Shown: piece after piece, positions 1-7,414 of the stretch
Layout of the letters: every line of letters starts with the position of its first letter
How positions within the stretch are numbered: position 1 is the stretch's first letter
Origin: Paucidesulfovibrio sp050251775
Lineage (GTDB): Bacteria; Desulfobacterota; Desulfovibrionia; Desulfovibrionales; Desulfovibrionaceae
Length of the DNA stretch: 64,000 nt
Reading direction: 5' to 3'
Assembly: GCA_050251775.1 (NCBI GenBank)
Contig: JBFWMD010000007.1
Coordinates: 10,140-74,139 of the forward strand
Program-made: the position numbers and the translations under genes
Notes under the pieces: generated by a model
The model's input: the letters and a program-made list of their open reading frames with translations, nothing else
Database searches by the model: none
Told to the model about the DNA's origin: nothing

Positions 1-299
1 TCGCGCTCGGGCAGTCGCAGTTGCGCGGCCAGTTCCCGGAGCTGTTCGGACTCGTAGTCCGGGTCAAAGAGCGCGTCGAGCATGCCGGACCCGCTGAAAA
101 TAATCAGGGGCGGCGCGGTCACGAATCCCGCCAGGGCGTCGCAGGCGCTGTCCGGCTGAATGCCGTGCTTGACGCAGAGCAGCCGGATGATCTGTCGCGC
201 TTGCGGGTCGGCCTGCTGGGCCTGGGCCGGGGTTGCGAAAAGCGCGAGCAAAAGGGCGAGCACCAGGACGGTGAGCGGGCGAGAGGTACGTTTGTTCAT
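1..299 (-). CDS. Secreted protein of unknown function, C-terminus cut by window edge
   Basis: The frame opens with an ATG at 297-299 on the minus strand, 18 bases after the selD stop, and stays open to the left edge (about 99 residues visible). It begins with a clear signal peptide: Lys/Arg at residues 3-4, a run of Leu/Ala/Val, then a likely cleavage at AQA before QQADP. The mature part has two cysteines about 14 residues apart and a hydrophobic FVTAPPLIIFSGSG stretch. I do not recognise the family. It is probably exported to the periplasm and co-transcribed with selD, though the link may be only positional. Confidence 0.6.
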   Translation of the reverse strand, partial: MNKRTSRPLTVLVLALLLALFATPAQAQQADPQARQIIRLLCVKHGIQPDSACDALAGFVTAPPLIIFSGSGMLDALFDPDYESEQLRELAAQLRLPER

Positions 300-317
300 G
301 ACCTTGGGGTTTGTTGA

Positions 318-1391
318 TTATTCGTTGCGTGCGACCAGCAGGTGCAGGCGCGGGGCGTTGGGTTCGCGGCGTTCCAGGGCGCGCCCCACCACATGGGCGG
401 GTTCGCCGAGGTCCGCGAGCCGGGCGCGGCAGTGGTCGAGCTTTTGCGGCGGCACGGCCAGGAGCAGGCCGCCCGAGGATTGGGCGTCGAAGACCAGGTC
501 GCGGCGGATGGGGTCCGCGTCCAGAGCCACGACGCAGCGCGGCAGGTAGAAGTTGCGGTTGCAGATGGAGCCAGCGGGCAAGAGGCCCACGCTGGCCAGC
601 TCCAGGGCGTCGTCAAAGAACGGAACCTGATCGAGCCAGAGTTCAGCGGCGCAGCCGCTGGCCTGGCAGAGTTCGAGCAGGTGGCCGCCCAGGCCGAATC
701 CGGTCACGTCCGTGGCTCCGATCAGGCCCAGCTCGCGGACCACGCGGCCCGCATGGGCGTTGAGGCGTCCGCACCAGTGAATCAAGGTCTGTTCGAAGCG
801 CCCGGCTCCGTCCCAGTCGGCCTTGAGTGCGGTGGCCAGCACCCCCGTGCCCAGGGGCTTGGTCAGCACGAGCAGGTCACCGGGCCGCAGGCCCCGGTTG
901 GTGGCCATGCGGCTGGGGTCCACGCTGCCGGAAACGGCCAGACCGTATTTGACCTCGTCGTCCTCCACGCTGTGGCCTCCGGCGGGCACGGCTCCGGCTT
1001 CACGCACGGCTTCGAGGCCGCCTTCGAGAATGGCGCGCAAAAGGTCTGTGGGCAATTCCTTGACCGGAAAGCAAACGATGTTCATGGCCGAGAGAGGTTC
1101 GCCGCCCATGGCATAGACATCCGAAAGGGCGTTGGCCGCGGCGATGCGTCCGAACCCGTGGGGATCGTTGACGATGGGCGTGAAGAAGTCCACGGTCTGC
1201 ACCAGGGCGCGTCCCTCGGGGAAGCGCAGCACTGCCGCGTCTTCATTGTCTCCGGCCTGCCCGGCGAGAATGCGCGGATCAGGCGGCCCGTCGCCGCCCA
1301 GCCCGGCCAAGGTCCGCTCCAGAACCTCCGGAGCGATCTTGGCGGCTCAACCTGCGGATTTGGCGCGTTTGACCAGTTCGTACTCTGCCAT
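318..1391 (-). CDS. selD: Selenide, water dikinase (selenophosphate synthetase), itself a selenoprotein
   Basis: SelD makes selenophosphate from selenide and ATP, the selenium donor for tRNA-Sec. Residues after the in-frame TGA match SelD throughout: glycine-rich GDNEDAAVL, the TVDFFTPIVNDP metal/ATP region, ANALSDVYAMGGEP and GATDVTGFGLGGHL. The usual N-terminal catalytic Cys/Sec lies in a GxxxKI context; here the frame reads SAG-TGA-AAKIAPEVL, so the TGA at 1347-1349 most likely encodes Sec15. Starting at ATG 1389-1391 (AGGA six bases upstream) gives 357 residues, normal for SelD, whereas a start after the TGA would lose the active site. A SECIS-like hairpin follows the TGA. A conventional annotation would truncate this gene. 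Confidence 0.93.
1305..1343 (-). promoter_or_regulatory. Bacterial SECIS hairpin for selD Sec15
   Basis: Starting four bases after the UGA, the mRNA can form GCCAAG paired with CUUGGC (6 bp), an AUC/GGAC internal loop, then GCUCC paired with GGAGC (5 bp), capped by a nine-base loop at 1321-1329 containing GGUU. Position, size and a G-U pair in the apical loop match SelB-recognised bacterial SECIS elements such as that of E. coli fdhF. SelB itself is not in this window. Confidence 0.8.
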
Positions 1392-1583
1392 GACCTGTCC
1401 TGTTTTCATTCCGTTCAGGAGCCGGAAAGCGACTCCCCTTGGACATCTGGATACCAGAGTTGCTCGCGCTTGCCCAGAACCGGGTGTCGCGGGCAATGTT
1501 CTTGATGCGAAAGCAGGTTTCGGCACGGCTCTTGTAATGACACTCCCGAACCGGTGGAAAACCGTCAGCTCAGGAGACCGAAA

Positions 1584-1838
1584 ATGAAGAATCAGTGCGC
1601 CAAGTGCAAGCAAAGCATCGACAATTGGGATTTCTACGTGGTGGGCGACAGCGGCAAGATTTGCAGTTCCTGCCTCGTGGAGCAGGAGATTCCGAGCCAG
1701 GAATACGCGTCCCTGTTCAAGACGTCCGCGATCCGGAAGGAATCCGCGCTGCGGATTCCGGACCTGCCGGGACTCGAGGAGATCCGGCTGGTGGATCTGG
1801 AGCGGGAACCGCTGTTTCTGGCGCGGGACGGCGTCTGA
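1584..1838 (+). CDS. Small double-CxxC protein, first of two tandem paralogs
   Basis: 84 residues from ATG 1584, with CAGGAG seven bases upstream. CAKC near the N-terminus and CSSC about 24 residues later look like a compact zinc-binding or redox knuckle. The tail is Leu/Glu-rich with no further motif. Its first 45 residues align with the next gene (QCAKCKQSIDNWDFYVV versus YCDICHQPIESMDFHLR), so the two arose by duplication. No signal peptide. Function unknown; a small zinc-ribbon protein is my best guess. Confidence 0.7.
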   Translation: MKNQCAKCKQSIDNWDFYVVGDSGKICSSCLVEQEIPSQEYASLFKTSAIRKESALRIPDLPGLEEIRLVDLEREPLFLARDGV

Positions 1839-1920
1839 CCGGGTGGCAGGGAGCCGTTCGGAACGGCGCGTGAACGGGTTGCGGAAACAACCGCCGGCCC
1901 GATCAACGGAGGGAACCGGA

Positions 1921-2211
1921 ATGTACAGACAATATTGTGATATTTGTCATCAGCCCATTGAAAGCATGGATTTTCATCTGCGCATCAAAGGCGGCTGCAT
2001 CTGTCCGGCCTGCGTGCCCCTGGTGCGTAGCGTGGCTCTGGAAGATAGTCAATATTTTGACAATCAGGAGATGCCACTGCGGGAAGCGGGATTGCCCCGA
2101 CTGCCCGACGCAACGCGCTGGGACGAACCCTTTCGCATTCCGGTCCGGGTTCTTACGCCGCACCGGTCCAAGGCCATGCCGCGCCCCGCGTTGCGGCCCA
2201 TGTTCTCCTGA
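1921..2211 (+). CDS. Small double-CxxC protein, second tandem paralog
   Basis: 96 residues from ATG 1921, preceded by a strong GGAGGG about seven bases upstream. It carries CDIC and CPAC, spaced as in the upstream paralog, then a proline- and arginine-rich C-terminus (LPDATRWDEPF, RVLTPHRSKAMPRP) that differs from the first copy. An 82-base gap separates the two genes and a strong terminator follows, so the pair is probably one short transcription unit. Family not recognised; likely cytosolic and zinc-binding. Confidence 0.7.
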   Translation: MYRQYCDICHQPIESMDFHLRIKGGCICPACVPLVRSVALEDSQYFDNQEMPLREAGLPRLPDATRWDEPFRIPVRVLTPHRSKAMPRPALRPMFS

Positions 2212-2272
2212 CGCGGAGATTCTGGGCGCGTCCGCGCTCCGAGCGGGCCGAACAGAACGGGACGCCCTGGGG

Positions 2273-2327
2273 CACGAAACCGCGTGCGGACTTCTTTGAC
2301 AGAGGTCCGCACGCGGTTTCGTGTTTT
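2273..2327 (+). terminator. Rho-independent terminator after the CxxC pair
   Basis: A perfect 19-bp stem (2273-2291 with 2305-2323), 13-base loop, then TTTTC. The orientation suits the plus-strand CxxC genes; it also insulates the convergent copA-copZ operon. Confidence 0.85.
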
Positions 2328-2363
2328 CAGGAAACAGACCCTTGCGGGGTCACGGTCACCAAT

Positions 2364-2564
2364 TCAGTCCGCAACCTCGTATCCGGCCTTTTCCACGCTT
2401 TCCCTGACATTGGCGTCGTTGTCCTTGGCCGAGCTGTAGGTCACGCGGCCCGTGGCGAGGTCCACGGTGACGTTCTCCACGCCGTCCACGGTCTGTACGG
2501 CCTTGGTCACGGCGGCCTGGCAATGGCCGCAACTCATGCCCTTTACGGTGATCTTCTTTTCCAT
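2364..2564 (-). CDS. copZ: CopZ-like copper chaperone (heavy-metal-associated domain)
   Basis: 66 residues forming a single HMA domain. GMSCGHC near residue 10 is the Cu(I)-binding CxxC loop, followed by the expected pattern ending in GYEVAD. Such proteins ferry Cu(I) to the N-terminal domains of copper ATPases. The start lies 2 bases after the copA stop, so the two are translationally close and almost certainly co-transcribed. Identity is firm for the fold; naming it CopZ rests on context. Confidence 0.9.
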   Translation of the reverse strand: MEKKITVKGMSCGHCQAAVTKAVQTVDGVENVTVDLATGRVTYSSAKDNDANVRESVEKAGYEVAD

Positions 2565-2566
2565 GT

Positions 2567-5284
2567 TCACTTCTCCTGGCTGTTGTTGAAGGACCGCAGG
2601 CGCAGGGCGTTGGAGACCACGGTCACGGAACTCAGCGCCATGGCGGTTCCCGCGATCATGGGGTTCAGGCCCGGCCCGCCGAAAATGACAAGCAGCCCGG
2701 CGGCCACCGGAATGCCCAGCACGTTGAAGGCGAAAGCCCAAAAGAGATTCTGGCGGATGTTGCGCATCACGGCGCGGGAGAGTTGCAGGGCCGTGAGCAG
2801 TCCGTTCAGCCCGCCGCGCAGCAGCACCACGTCGCCCGCCTCCACGGCGGAGTCGATGCCCGAGCCCATGGCGATACCCACATCGGCCCGCGCCAGGGCC
2901 GGAGCGTCGTTCACGCCGTCGCCCACCATGGCGATGCGTCCGTGGCGCTGAAGCTCGGCCACGGCATCGGCCTTGCCGCCCGGCAGGATGCGCGCGCGGA
3001 CCTCGTCAATGGCCAGCTTGCGCGCCACGGCCCGGGCCGCGGGTTCAGCGTCGCCCGTGAGCATGACCACGCGCAGACCCAGGTCGTGCAGTCGGCGCAC
3101 CACTTCGGCGCTCTCCTCGCGCGGGGTGTCGGCCAGGGCCAGAATGGCGGCGAGGCCGCCGTTTTCAGCCAGATAGAGCGCGGTCTTGCCCTGGGAGGCG
3201 AAGTCCTGGGCCGCCTGTTCCGCCCGGTCCGGCACGCTGACCCCGCTCTCGTCCATGAATTCGCGGTTGCCGAGCAGGACCTCGCTGTGATCCACGCCCT
3301 CCTTTGCTTGCTCCACCTCGGCGCGCACGCCCCGGCCCGGAACCGAGTCAAAGGAGCGGAGCTCCGGCACGGCCACGCCCTGTTCCCGGGCCGAACGCAA
3401 TACGGCCAGGGCCAGGGGATGTTCGCTTTGGGATTCGGCTGCGGCGGCCAGGGCCAGGACCCGGTTCCCGGTCCCCGCTTCCGGCGCAGTCCAGAGGCCG
3501 TCCAGGGCGGGCTTGCCCTGGGTCAGGGTCCCGGTCTTGTCAAAGGCCAGGGTGCGGATTTCGCTCAGGGCCTGGAGCGCCCCCCCGCTCTTGACCAGCA
3601 CGCCGAGCTGCGCCCCGCGCCCGGTTCCGACCATGATGGACATGGGCGTGGCCAGACCCATGGCGCAGGGGCAGGCAATGACCATCACAGCCACGAAAAT
3701 GCGCAGGGAAAAGGCGAACTCCGCGTTGCCGAGAAAATACCAGGCCAACCCGGAGAGCACGGCCACGGCCATGACCGCCGGAACAAAATAGTAGCTCACG
3801 CGGTCCGCTAGGCTGGCGATGGGCGCCTTGGAACCCTGGGCGCGACGCACCAGCTCCACGATGCGGGCCAGGGTGGTTTCCGCGCCCACGCGCTCGGCGC
3901 GCATCAGCAGACTGCCCGTGGTGTTCAGGGAACCGCCCGTGAGCTTGTCCCCGGCCTGCTTGGTCACAGGCAGGGGCTCGCCCGTGAGCATGGACTCGTC
4001 CACGCCGGAACGCCCCTCCAGTACCTCGCCGTCCACAGGGATGCGCGCGCCGGGCCGGATGCGTAGGAGGTCGCCGGGTCGCACGTCCTGGGCCGGAATT
4101 TCCCGTTCCTCCCCATGGGCTCCGTTGGGACTTTCCGCAACCACCAGGGCGGTCTCGGGCGCGAGGTTCATCAACGAACGGATGGCCTCGGAGGTGCGCT
4201 GCTTGGAGCGGGCCTCGAAATACTTGCCCAGCGAGATCAGAGCGATGAGCACGGCTGCGGACTCGAAATAGAGGTCCATGGCCTTGGCCGCGGGATCAAA
4301 ACCGTGGGCCGGACCAAGCGCGATCTCCACCGTGTTCCAGAGCGAATAGAGAAAGGCCGCGCCTGTGCCCACAGCCACGAGGGAATCCATGTTCGGGCCG
4401 CCGCGCAGCAGAGCGGGCACGCCGTTGGTGTAGAAGAACCGGCCGGACCAGAGCACGGGCAGGGTCAGGGCGAGCTGGAACAGGGCGAAATTCAGGGGCG
4501 CGTGCATGGGATCGAGCCAGGCGGGCAGAGGCAGGCCCCACATGTGGCCCATGCTGACCACCAGCAGGGGCAGGGCAAAGAGGAAGGCCGGGATGAGCCG
4601 GTTGCGGCGCTGGCGCAGGTCCTCGGCGATCTCCTGCTGGCGGGCCTCGAAGCGCTCCTGCTCGGTGACGCCCGTGCTGCCGGAACCGGGCTGTTCGCGG
4701 CTCTCGTAGCCCGCGTCATGGATAGCCTGGCGGACCTGCTCCGCGCTGATCTGGCCGGGGTCGAAGCGGAAACTCCCGGAATTGTCCGCCAGGCTGACCT
4801 CGGCTCTCTGCACGCCGGGCAGACCGCGTACCGCTCGTTCCACCCGCGCCACGCAGGAAGCGCAGCTCATGCCCTGGATGTCCAGGCGCAGGTCCTCCTG
4901 GTCGGTCCGCCTGGGCTCGGGCAGATGCACCTCGAAGCCCAGTCCGGCCACGGCGGATTCAATGGCCTCGCGGCCCACGGTTTCGGGATCGTATTCCAGG
5001 CTCAGGGATTCGTCGGCCAGACTCACGGAAACCGAGGCCACTCCCTCGGTCTTTCCGAGCACGCGCTCGATGCGCGCGGCGCAGGCGCCGCAGTGCATGC
5101 CCTTGACCGGCGCGTTCACGTTCACGACAGCGGTCGGGGCGGGGATATTCAATTCCGGCAGAGCCTCGGCAGCCGCGTGGATGCTGGCGGCCAATTGCGC
5201 TCCGCCTTCGGTCTGTTCGCTGTGGCGGCTTCCGGTTTCCGGGCTGCGCTGCGCTCCGCCCTTGTCTGTTGCTCTGCTGGTCAT
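2567..5284 (-). CDS. copA: Copper-exporting P1B-type ATPase with two N-terminal metal-binding domains
   Basis: 905 residues from ATG 5282-5284 (AGGAG nine bases upstream; the in-frame ATG at 5290 sits only three bases from it). Two HMA domains follow a 50-residue charged N-terminus: GMHCGAC (Cys near 65 and 68) and GMSCASC (Cys near 141 and 144). Then come the transmembrane helices, the actuator loop (LTGEP), the CPC ion-binding motif near 538-540, the phosphorylated Asp in DKTGTLT near 582, SEHPLA of the nucleotide domain, and GDGVNDAPAL. This is a complete Cu(I) exporter in the inner membrane. It heads a two-gene operon with copZ. Confidence 0.95.
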   Translation of the reverse strand: MTSRATDKGGAQRSPETGSRHSEQTEGGAQLAASIHAAAEALPELNIPAPTAVVNVNAPVKGMHCGACAARIERVLGKTEGVASVSVSLADESLSLEYDPETVGREAIESAVAGLGFEVHLPEPRRTDQEDLRLDIQGMSCASCVARVERAVRGLPGVQRAEVSLADNSGSFRFDPGQISAEQVRQAIHDAGYESREQPGSGSTGVTEQERFEARQQEIAEDLRQRRNRLIPAFLFALPLLVVSMGHMWGLPLPAWLDPMHAPLNFALFQLALTLPVLWSGRFFYTNGVPALLRGGPNMDSLVAVGTGAAFLYSLWNTVEIALGPAHGFDPAAKAMDLYFESAAVLIALISLGKYFEARSKQRTSEAIRSLMNLAPETALVVAESPNGAHGEEREIPAQDVRPGDLLRIRPGARIPVDGEVLEGRSGVDESMLTGEPLPVTKQAGDKLTGGSLNTTGSLLMRAERVGAETTLARIVELVRRAQGSKAPIASLADRVSYYFVPAVMAVAVLSGLAWYFLGNAEFAFSLRIFVAVMVIACPCAMGLATPMSIMVGTGRGAQLGVLVKSGGALQALSEIRTLAFDKTGTLTQGKPALDGLWTAPEAGTGNRVLALAAAAESQSEHPLALAVLRSAREQGVAVPELRSFDSVPGRGVRAEVEQAKEGVDHSEVLLGNREFMDESGVSVPDRAEQAAQDFASQGKTALYLAENGGLAAILALADTPREESAEVVRRLHDLGLRVVMLTGDAEPAARAVARKLAIDEVRARILPGGKADAVAELQRHGRIAMVGDGVNDAPALARADVGIAMGSGIDSAVEAGDVVLLRGGLNGLLTALQLSRAVMRNIRQNLFWAFAFNVLGIPVAAGLLVIFGGPGLNPMIAGTAMALSSVTVVSNALRLRSFNNSQEK

Positions 5285-5442
5285 GGTCATCCGCTCCTGG
5301 TTTCCGGGCCTGCGCAGGGATCAAAGTGCGCGATTCGTCCCGTTCCGTTTGTGCCTTAACATTTAATTTAAGCAACGTTTTGGAAAATGCAAATCTCCGG
5401 GTCAACCCAAAGGTTCAAAATAGATTTATCGCGCATCATTAT

Positions 5443-5461
5443 GAAAATGATTTCCATTGTC
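5443..5461. promoter_or_regulatory. Fur-box-like operator upstream of copA
   Basis: GAAAATGATTTCCATTGTC on the plus strand; its complement matches 15 of 19 positions of the palindromic form GATAATGATTATCATTATC. It overlaps a possible minus-strand promoter (TTGACA then TAATGA, 16-base spacer) about 150 bases upstream of copA, and lies 62 bases upstream of a weak plus-strand ORF. Which gene it controls is unclear. Confidence 0.45.
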
Positions 5462-5522
5462 AATAAAGTCTAAAACTGTCTTGAACGGAAAAGCCCGCCG
5501 CGAAACCGAGGAATGGAAGAAA

Positions 5523-5681
5523 ATGAATGGAACCAAAATGCTCGTGGAGACGCCGGAGGAACTGCTCGCGAAAAGCGTTGGATACAGACGGATGACCGGA
5601 CGGTCTGGATGCATTATGATAGCGAACAGCGGATTGGGGAACGGCAAAAAGAATCACAGGGAAACAGCCTGTGCTTCATGA
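5523..5681 (+). CDS. Possible 52-residue ORF downstream of the Fur-box-like site
   Basis: ATG 5523 is preceded by GAGGAATGGAAG, a usable ribosome-binding region. The peptide (MNGTKMLVETPEELL, then RMTGRSGCIMIANSG) has normal composition but no family I recognise. It is the only plus-strand frame with a plausible start in the 5285-5873 stretch; a 116-codon frame overlapping it lacks a good start. The rest of that 589-base stretch shows only the Fur-like site and short inverted repeats. This may be non-coding. Confidence 0.2.
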   Translation: MNGTKMLVETPEELLAKSVGYRRMTGRSGCIMIANSGLGNGKKNHRETACAS

Positions 5682-5873
5682 AGGGTGGATTTCACCGGGC
5701 AACGGGCGTCCGGCAAAGCCCGGCTGGCGGGGTCCTTGGCGGACGGGGCGACGCAAGGAAGAGCGCGAGAAATACCGCGTCGGACAAAAACGGCCAGGGA
5801 GGCCCGGTCAGGGCGTTCATGGCAGGAATCTCGGTGTTCAGGAAGCTCGGCCGGGAGGTTTGATCTGGAAGGT

Positions 5874-6275
5874 TCAGGCCACGGCGAGCAGCGTGCGGCT
5901 GATGGGATTTGCCGAGGCGGAAAGCGCGTCCTGGTAGGCGCGCAAGCCGGAGCGGCGCTGGGCCGGGATGTCCGAAAGGGTCTGCGATGCCGCTGTGGTG
6001 ACCATTTCACTGCGCAGGGTCGCGGTCTCCAGGGACTGGTCGAACGTGCTCCGCGCCGGGGACGCGGCGGACCGCGTGGGTTCGAGTTGCACGTCCTCCG
6101 AGGTGTAGGTCAGACCGAAGCTGCCGAGCTGGAACCCAAAGGTGCGCGTGCGCACGCGCGCCCTGGCCGGAGAATCCCCGTTTTGGGCGCGCAATGTTTC
6201 TGCTCGCGCCTGCTGGGCGGCGCGGGCGTACTCTTGCGATGCCTGGGCGCTTCGGCCTGAGATGGCGGCGGTCAT
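5874..6275 (-). CDS. Conserved-looking protein of unknown function
   Basis: 133 residues from ATG 6273-6275, with AGGA three bases before CGC-ATG. The protein is Ala/Ser/Arg-rich with a central FGFQLGSFGLTYTSEDV segment and Gln/Ala-rich, probably helical flanks; no cysteines, no signal peptide, no membrane segment. I recognise no domain. A strong terminator and a structured transcript lie just upstream on the same strand, so expression could depend on read-through of that element. Confidence 0.55.
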   Translation of the reverse strand: MTAAISGRSAQASQEYARAAQQARAETLRAQNGDSPARARVRTRTFGFQLGSFGLTYTSEDVQLEPTRSAASPARSTFDQSLETATLRSEMVTTAASQTLSDIPAQRRSGLRAYQDALSASANPISRTLLAVA

Positions 6276-6339
6276 GCGTCCTGCCCTTGGGCTCTCGTTG
6301 ATCCCGGTCCGTACGGCAGCGGGAAGGGTTCAGCGGACG

Positions 6340-6370
6340 AAAAAAAAGCCCGACCTCAAACGGCCCGGCT
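6340..6370 (-). terminator. Rho-independent terminator on the minus strand
   Basis: AGCCGGGCC pairs with GGTCGGGCT (8 of 9, including one G-U) around a GTTTGA loop, followed by TTTTTTTT. It lies 64 bases upstream of the start at 6275. Confidence 0.75.
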
Positions 6371-6454
6371 GTCCTCGCGCCCTGGCGCGACCCTCCCTGA
6401 AGGATGCCCGGTGTGCCTCCTTTCCCTGGAGGCAAGCGAAATCATCACCTTTAC
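6340..6454 (-). ncRNA. Candidate structured small RNA or attenuated leader
   Basis: From a likely transcription start near 6454, the minus strand folds into three successive hairpins: GCCTCC with GGAGGC (6415-6433), TCGCGC with GCGCGA (6375-6390), and a 9-bp terminator stem (6347-6370) followed by eight T. A good promoter precedes it at the right distance, giving a transcript of about 115 nt. Several GGA trinucleotides sit in or near loops (AGGGAAA, CAGGGAGGG). It could be an independent sRNA or a leader controlling the gene at 5874-6275. It matches no riboswitch class I know. Confidence 0.45.
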
Positions 6455-6460
6455 AAAATC

Positions 6461-6489
6461 TTCATACTCCTTTGCAATGCTTCTGACAA
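6461..6489 (-). promoter_or_regulatory. Sigma-70-type promoter for the candidate small RNA
   Basis: On the minus strand TTGTCA (6484-6489) and TATGAA (6461-6466) are separated by exactly 17 bases. The predicted start is near 6454. Confidence 0.45.
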
Positions 6490-6568
6490 GCCCCGGAGGA
6501 ACAGGGTTGCCAAGCGGCTGGCGAAAACGTAGATTGGTCATCCCCCAAAATTAAGCAGGAAGGTCCTG

Positions 6569-7414
6569 ATGTACGAAATCGTGAATAAGCGGTCGCTCAT
6601 TCCCGGGCAGACCAGCATGCTCGTGATCAATGCGCCCCAGGTGGCGCTCAAGGCCGAGCCCGGAAACTTCGTCATGCTGCGCGTGCACGCGCAGGGCGAG
6701 CGCATTCCCTTGACCATTGCGGACGCCGATCCCGAGGCCGGAACCATCACCCTGGTCTATCTGGTGGTGGGCAAAACAACGGCCCTTTTGGACACGCTCC
6801 AGGAAGGGGACTGTCTGCCGGATGTCTGCGGCCCGCTGGGTCGACCCACCGGCATCGAGAGCCGGGGGACCGTGGTCTGCGTGGGCGGGGGCACGGGCGT
6901 GGCGGCCATGCACCACATCGCCAAGGGCCACGCCAAGGCGGGCAACCGCGTCATCGCCATCGTGGGCGCGCGTTCCAAGGAACTGCTGCTCTTCTGCGAC
7001 GAACTGGCGGGCTTCTGTCCGGAAGTGCGCATCGCCACGGACGACGGCAGCGAGGGGCACAAGGGCTTTGTGACCCAGGTGCTCCAGCAGCTCATTGACG
7101 AGGGCGAGGACATCGCCGAGGTCGTGGCCGTGGGTCCGGTTCCCATGATGCGCGCCGTGGCCGAGGTCACCCGCCCCCACAAGATCAAGACCACGGTGAG
7201 CCTGAATTCCATCATGGTGGACGGCATCGGCATGTGCGGCGCGTGCCGTTGCAGCGTGGGCGGGGAAACCAAATTCGCCTGCGTGGACGGCCCGGAATTC
7301 GACGGCCACGAAGTGGATTTCGACGAACTCTGGCGTCGCCTGGGCCAGTTCCGCGAGGAAGAGGCCGTGTCCAGGGAGCAGTTCCACCAATGCCGCTGCC
7401 AGGAGGGAAAATGA
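6569..7414 (+). CDS. nfnA: NADH-dependent reduced ferredoxin:NADP+ oxidoreductase subunit A
   Basis: 281 residues; AGGAAGG lies seven bases upstream of ATG. The N-terminal half is an FAD-binding ferredoxin-reductase beta-barrel (RIPLTIADAD); the middle is an NAD-binding Rossmann fold (VVCVGGGTGVAAMHH); the C-terminus has the [2Fe-2S] Cys cluster GMCGACRCSVGG and a later ACVDGPEFDGHEVDF. This is the small subunit of NfnAB, which couples NADH and reduced ferredoxin to NADP+ reduction by electron bifurcation. It overlaps nfnB by 4 bases (ATGA). Older names are sulfide dehydrogenase or SudB-like. Confidence 0.92.
   Translation: MYEIVNKRSLIPGQTSMLVINAPQVALKAEPGNFVMLRVHAQGERIPLTIADADPEAGTITLVYLVVGKTTALLDTLQEGDCLPDVCGPLGRPTGIESRGTVVCVGGGTGVAAMHHIAKGHAKAGNRVIAIVGARSKELLLFCDELAGFCPEVRIATDDGSEGHKGFVTQVLQQLIDEGEDIAEVVAVGPVPMMRAVAEVTRPHKIKTTVSLNSIMVDGIGMCGACRCSVGGETKFACVDGPEFDGHEVDFDELWRRLGQFREEEAVSREQFHQCRCQEGK

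Noticed and set aside
318..1310. SelD starting downstream of the TGA
   Set aside because: It removes the catalytic N-terminal loop, has no ribosome-binding site, and ignores a strong Sec/SECIS signal.
6356..6541. 61-codon minus-strand ORF between 5874-6275 and nfnA
   Set aside because: Its start leaves 27 bases to the divergent nfnA start, its stop lies inside the terminator loop, and the promoter I see lies inside it. A non-coding RNA explains the region better.
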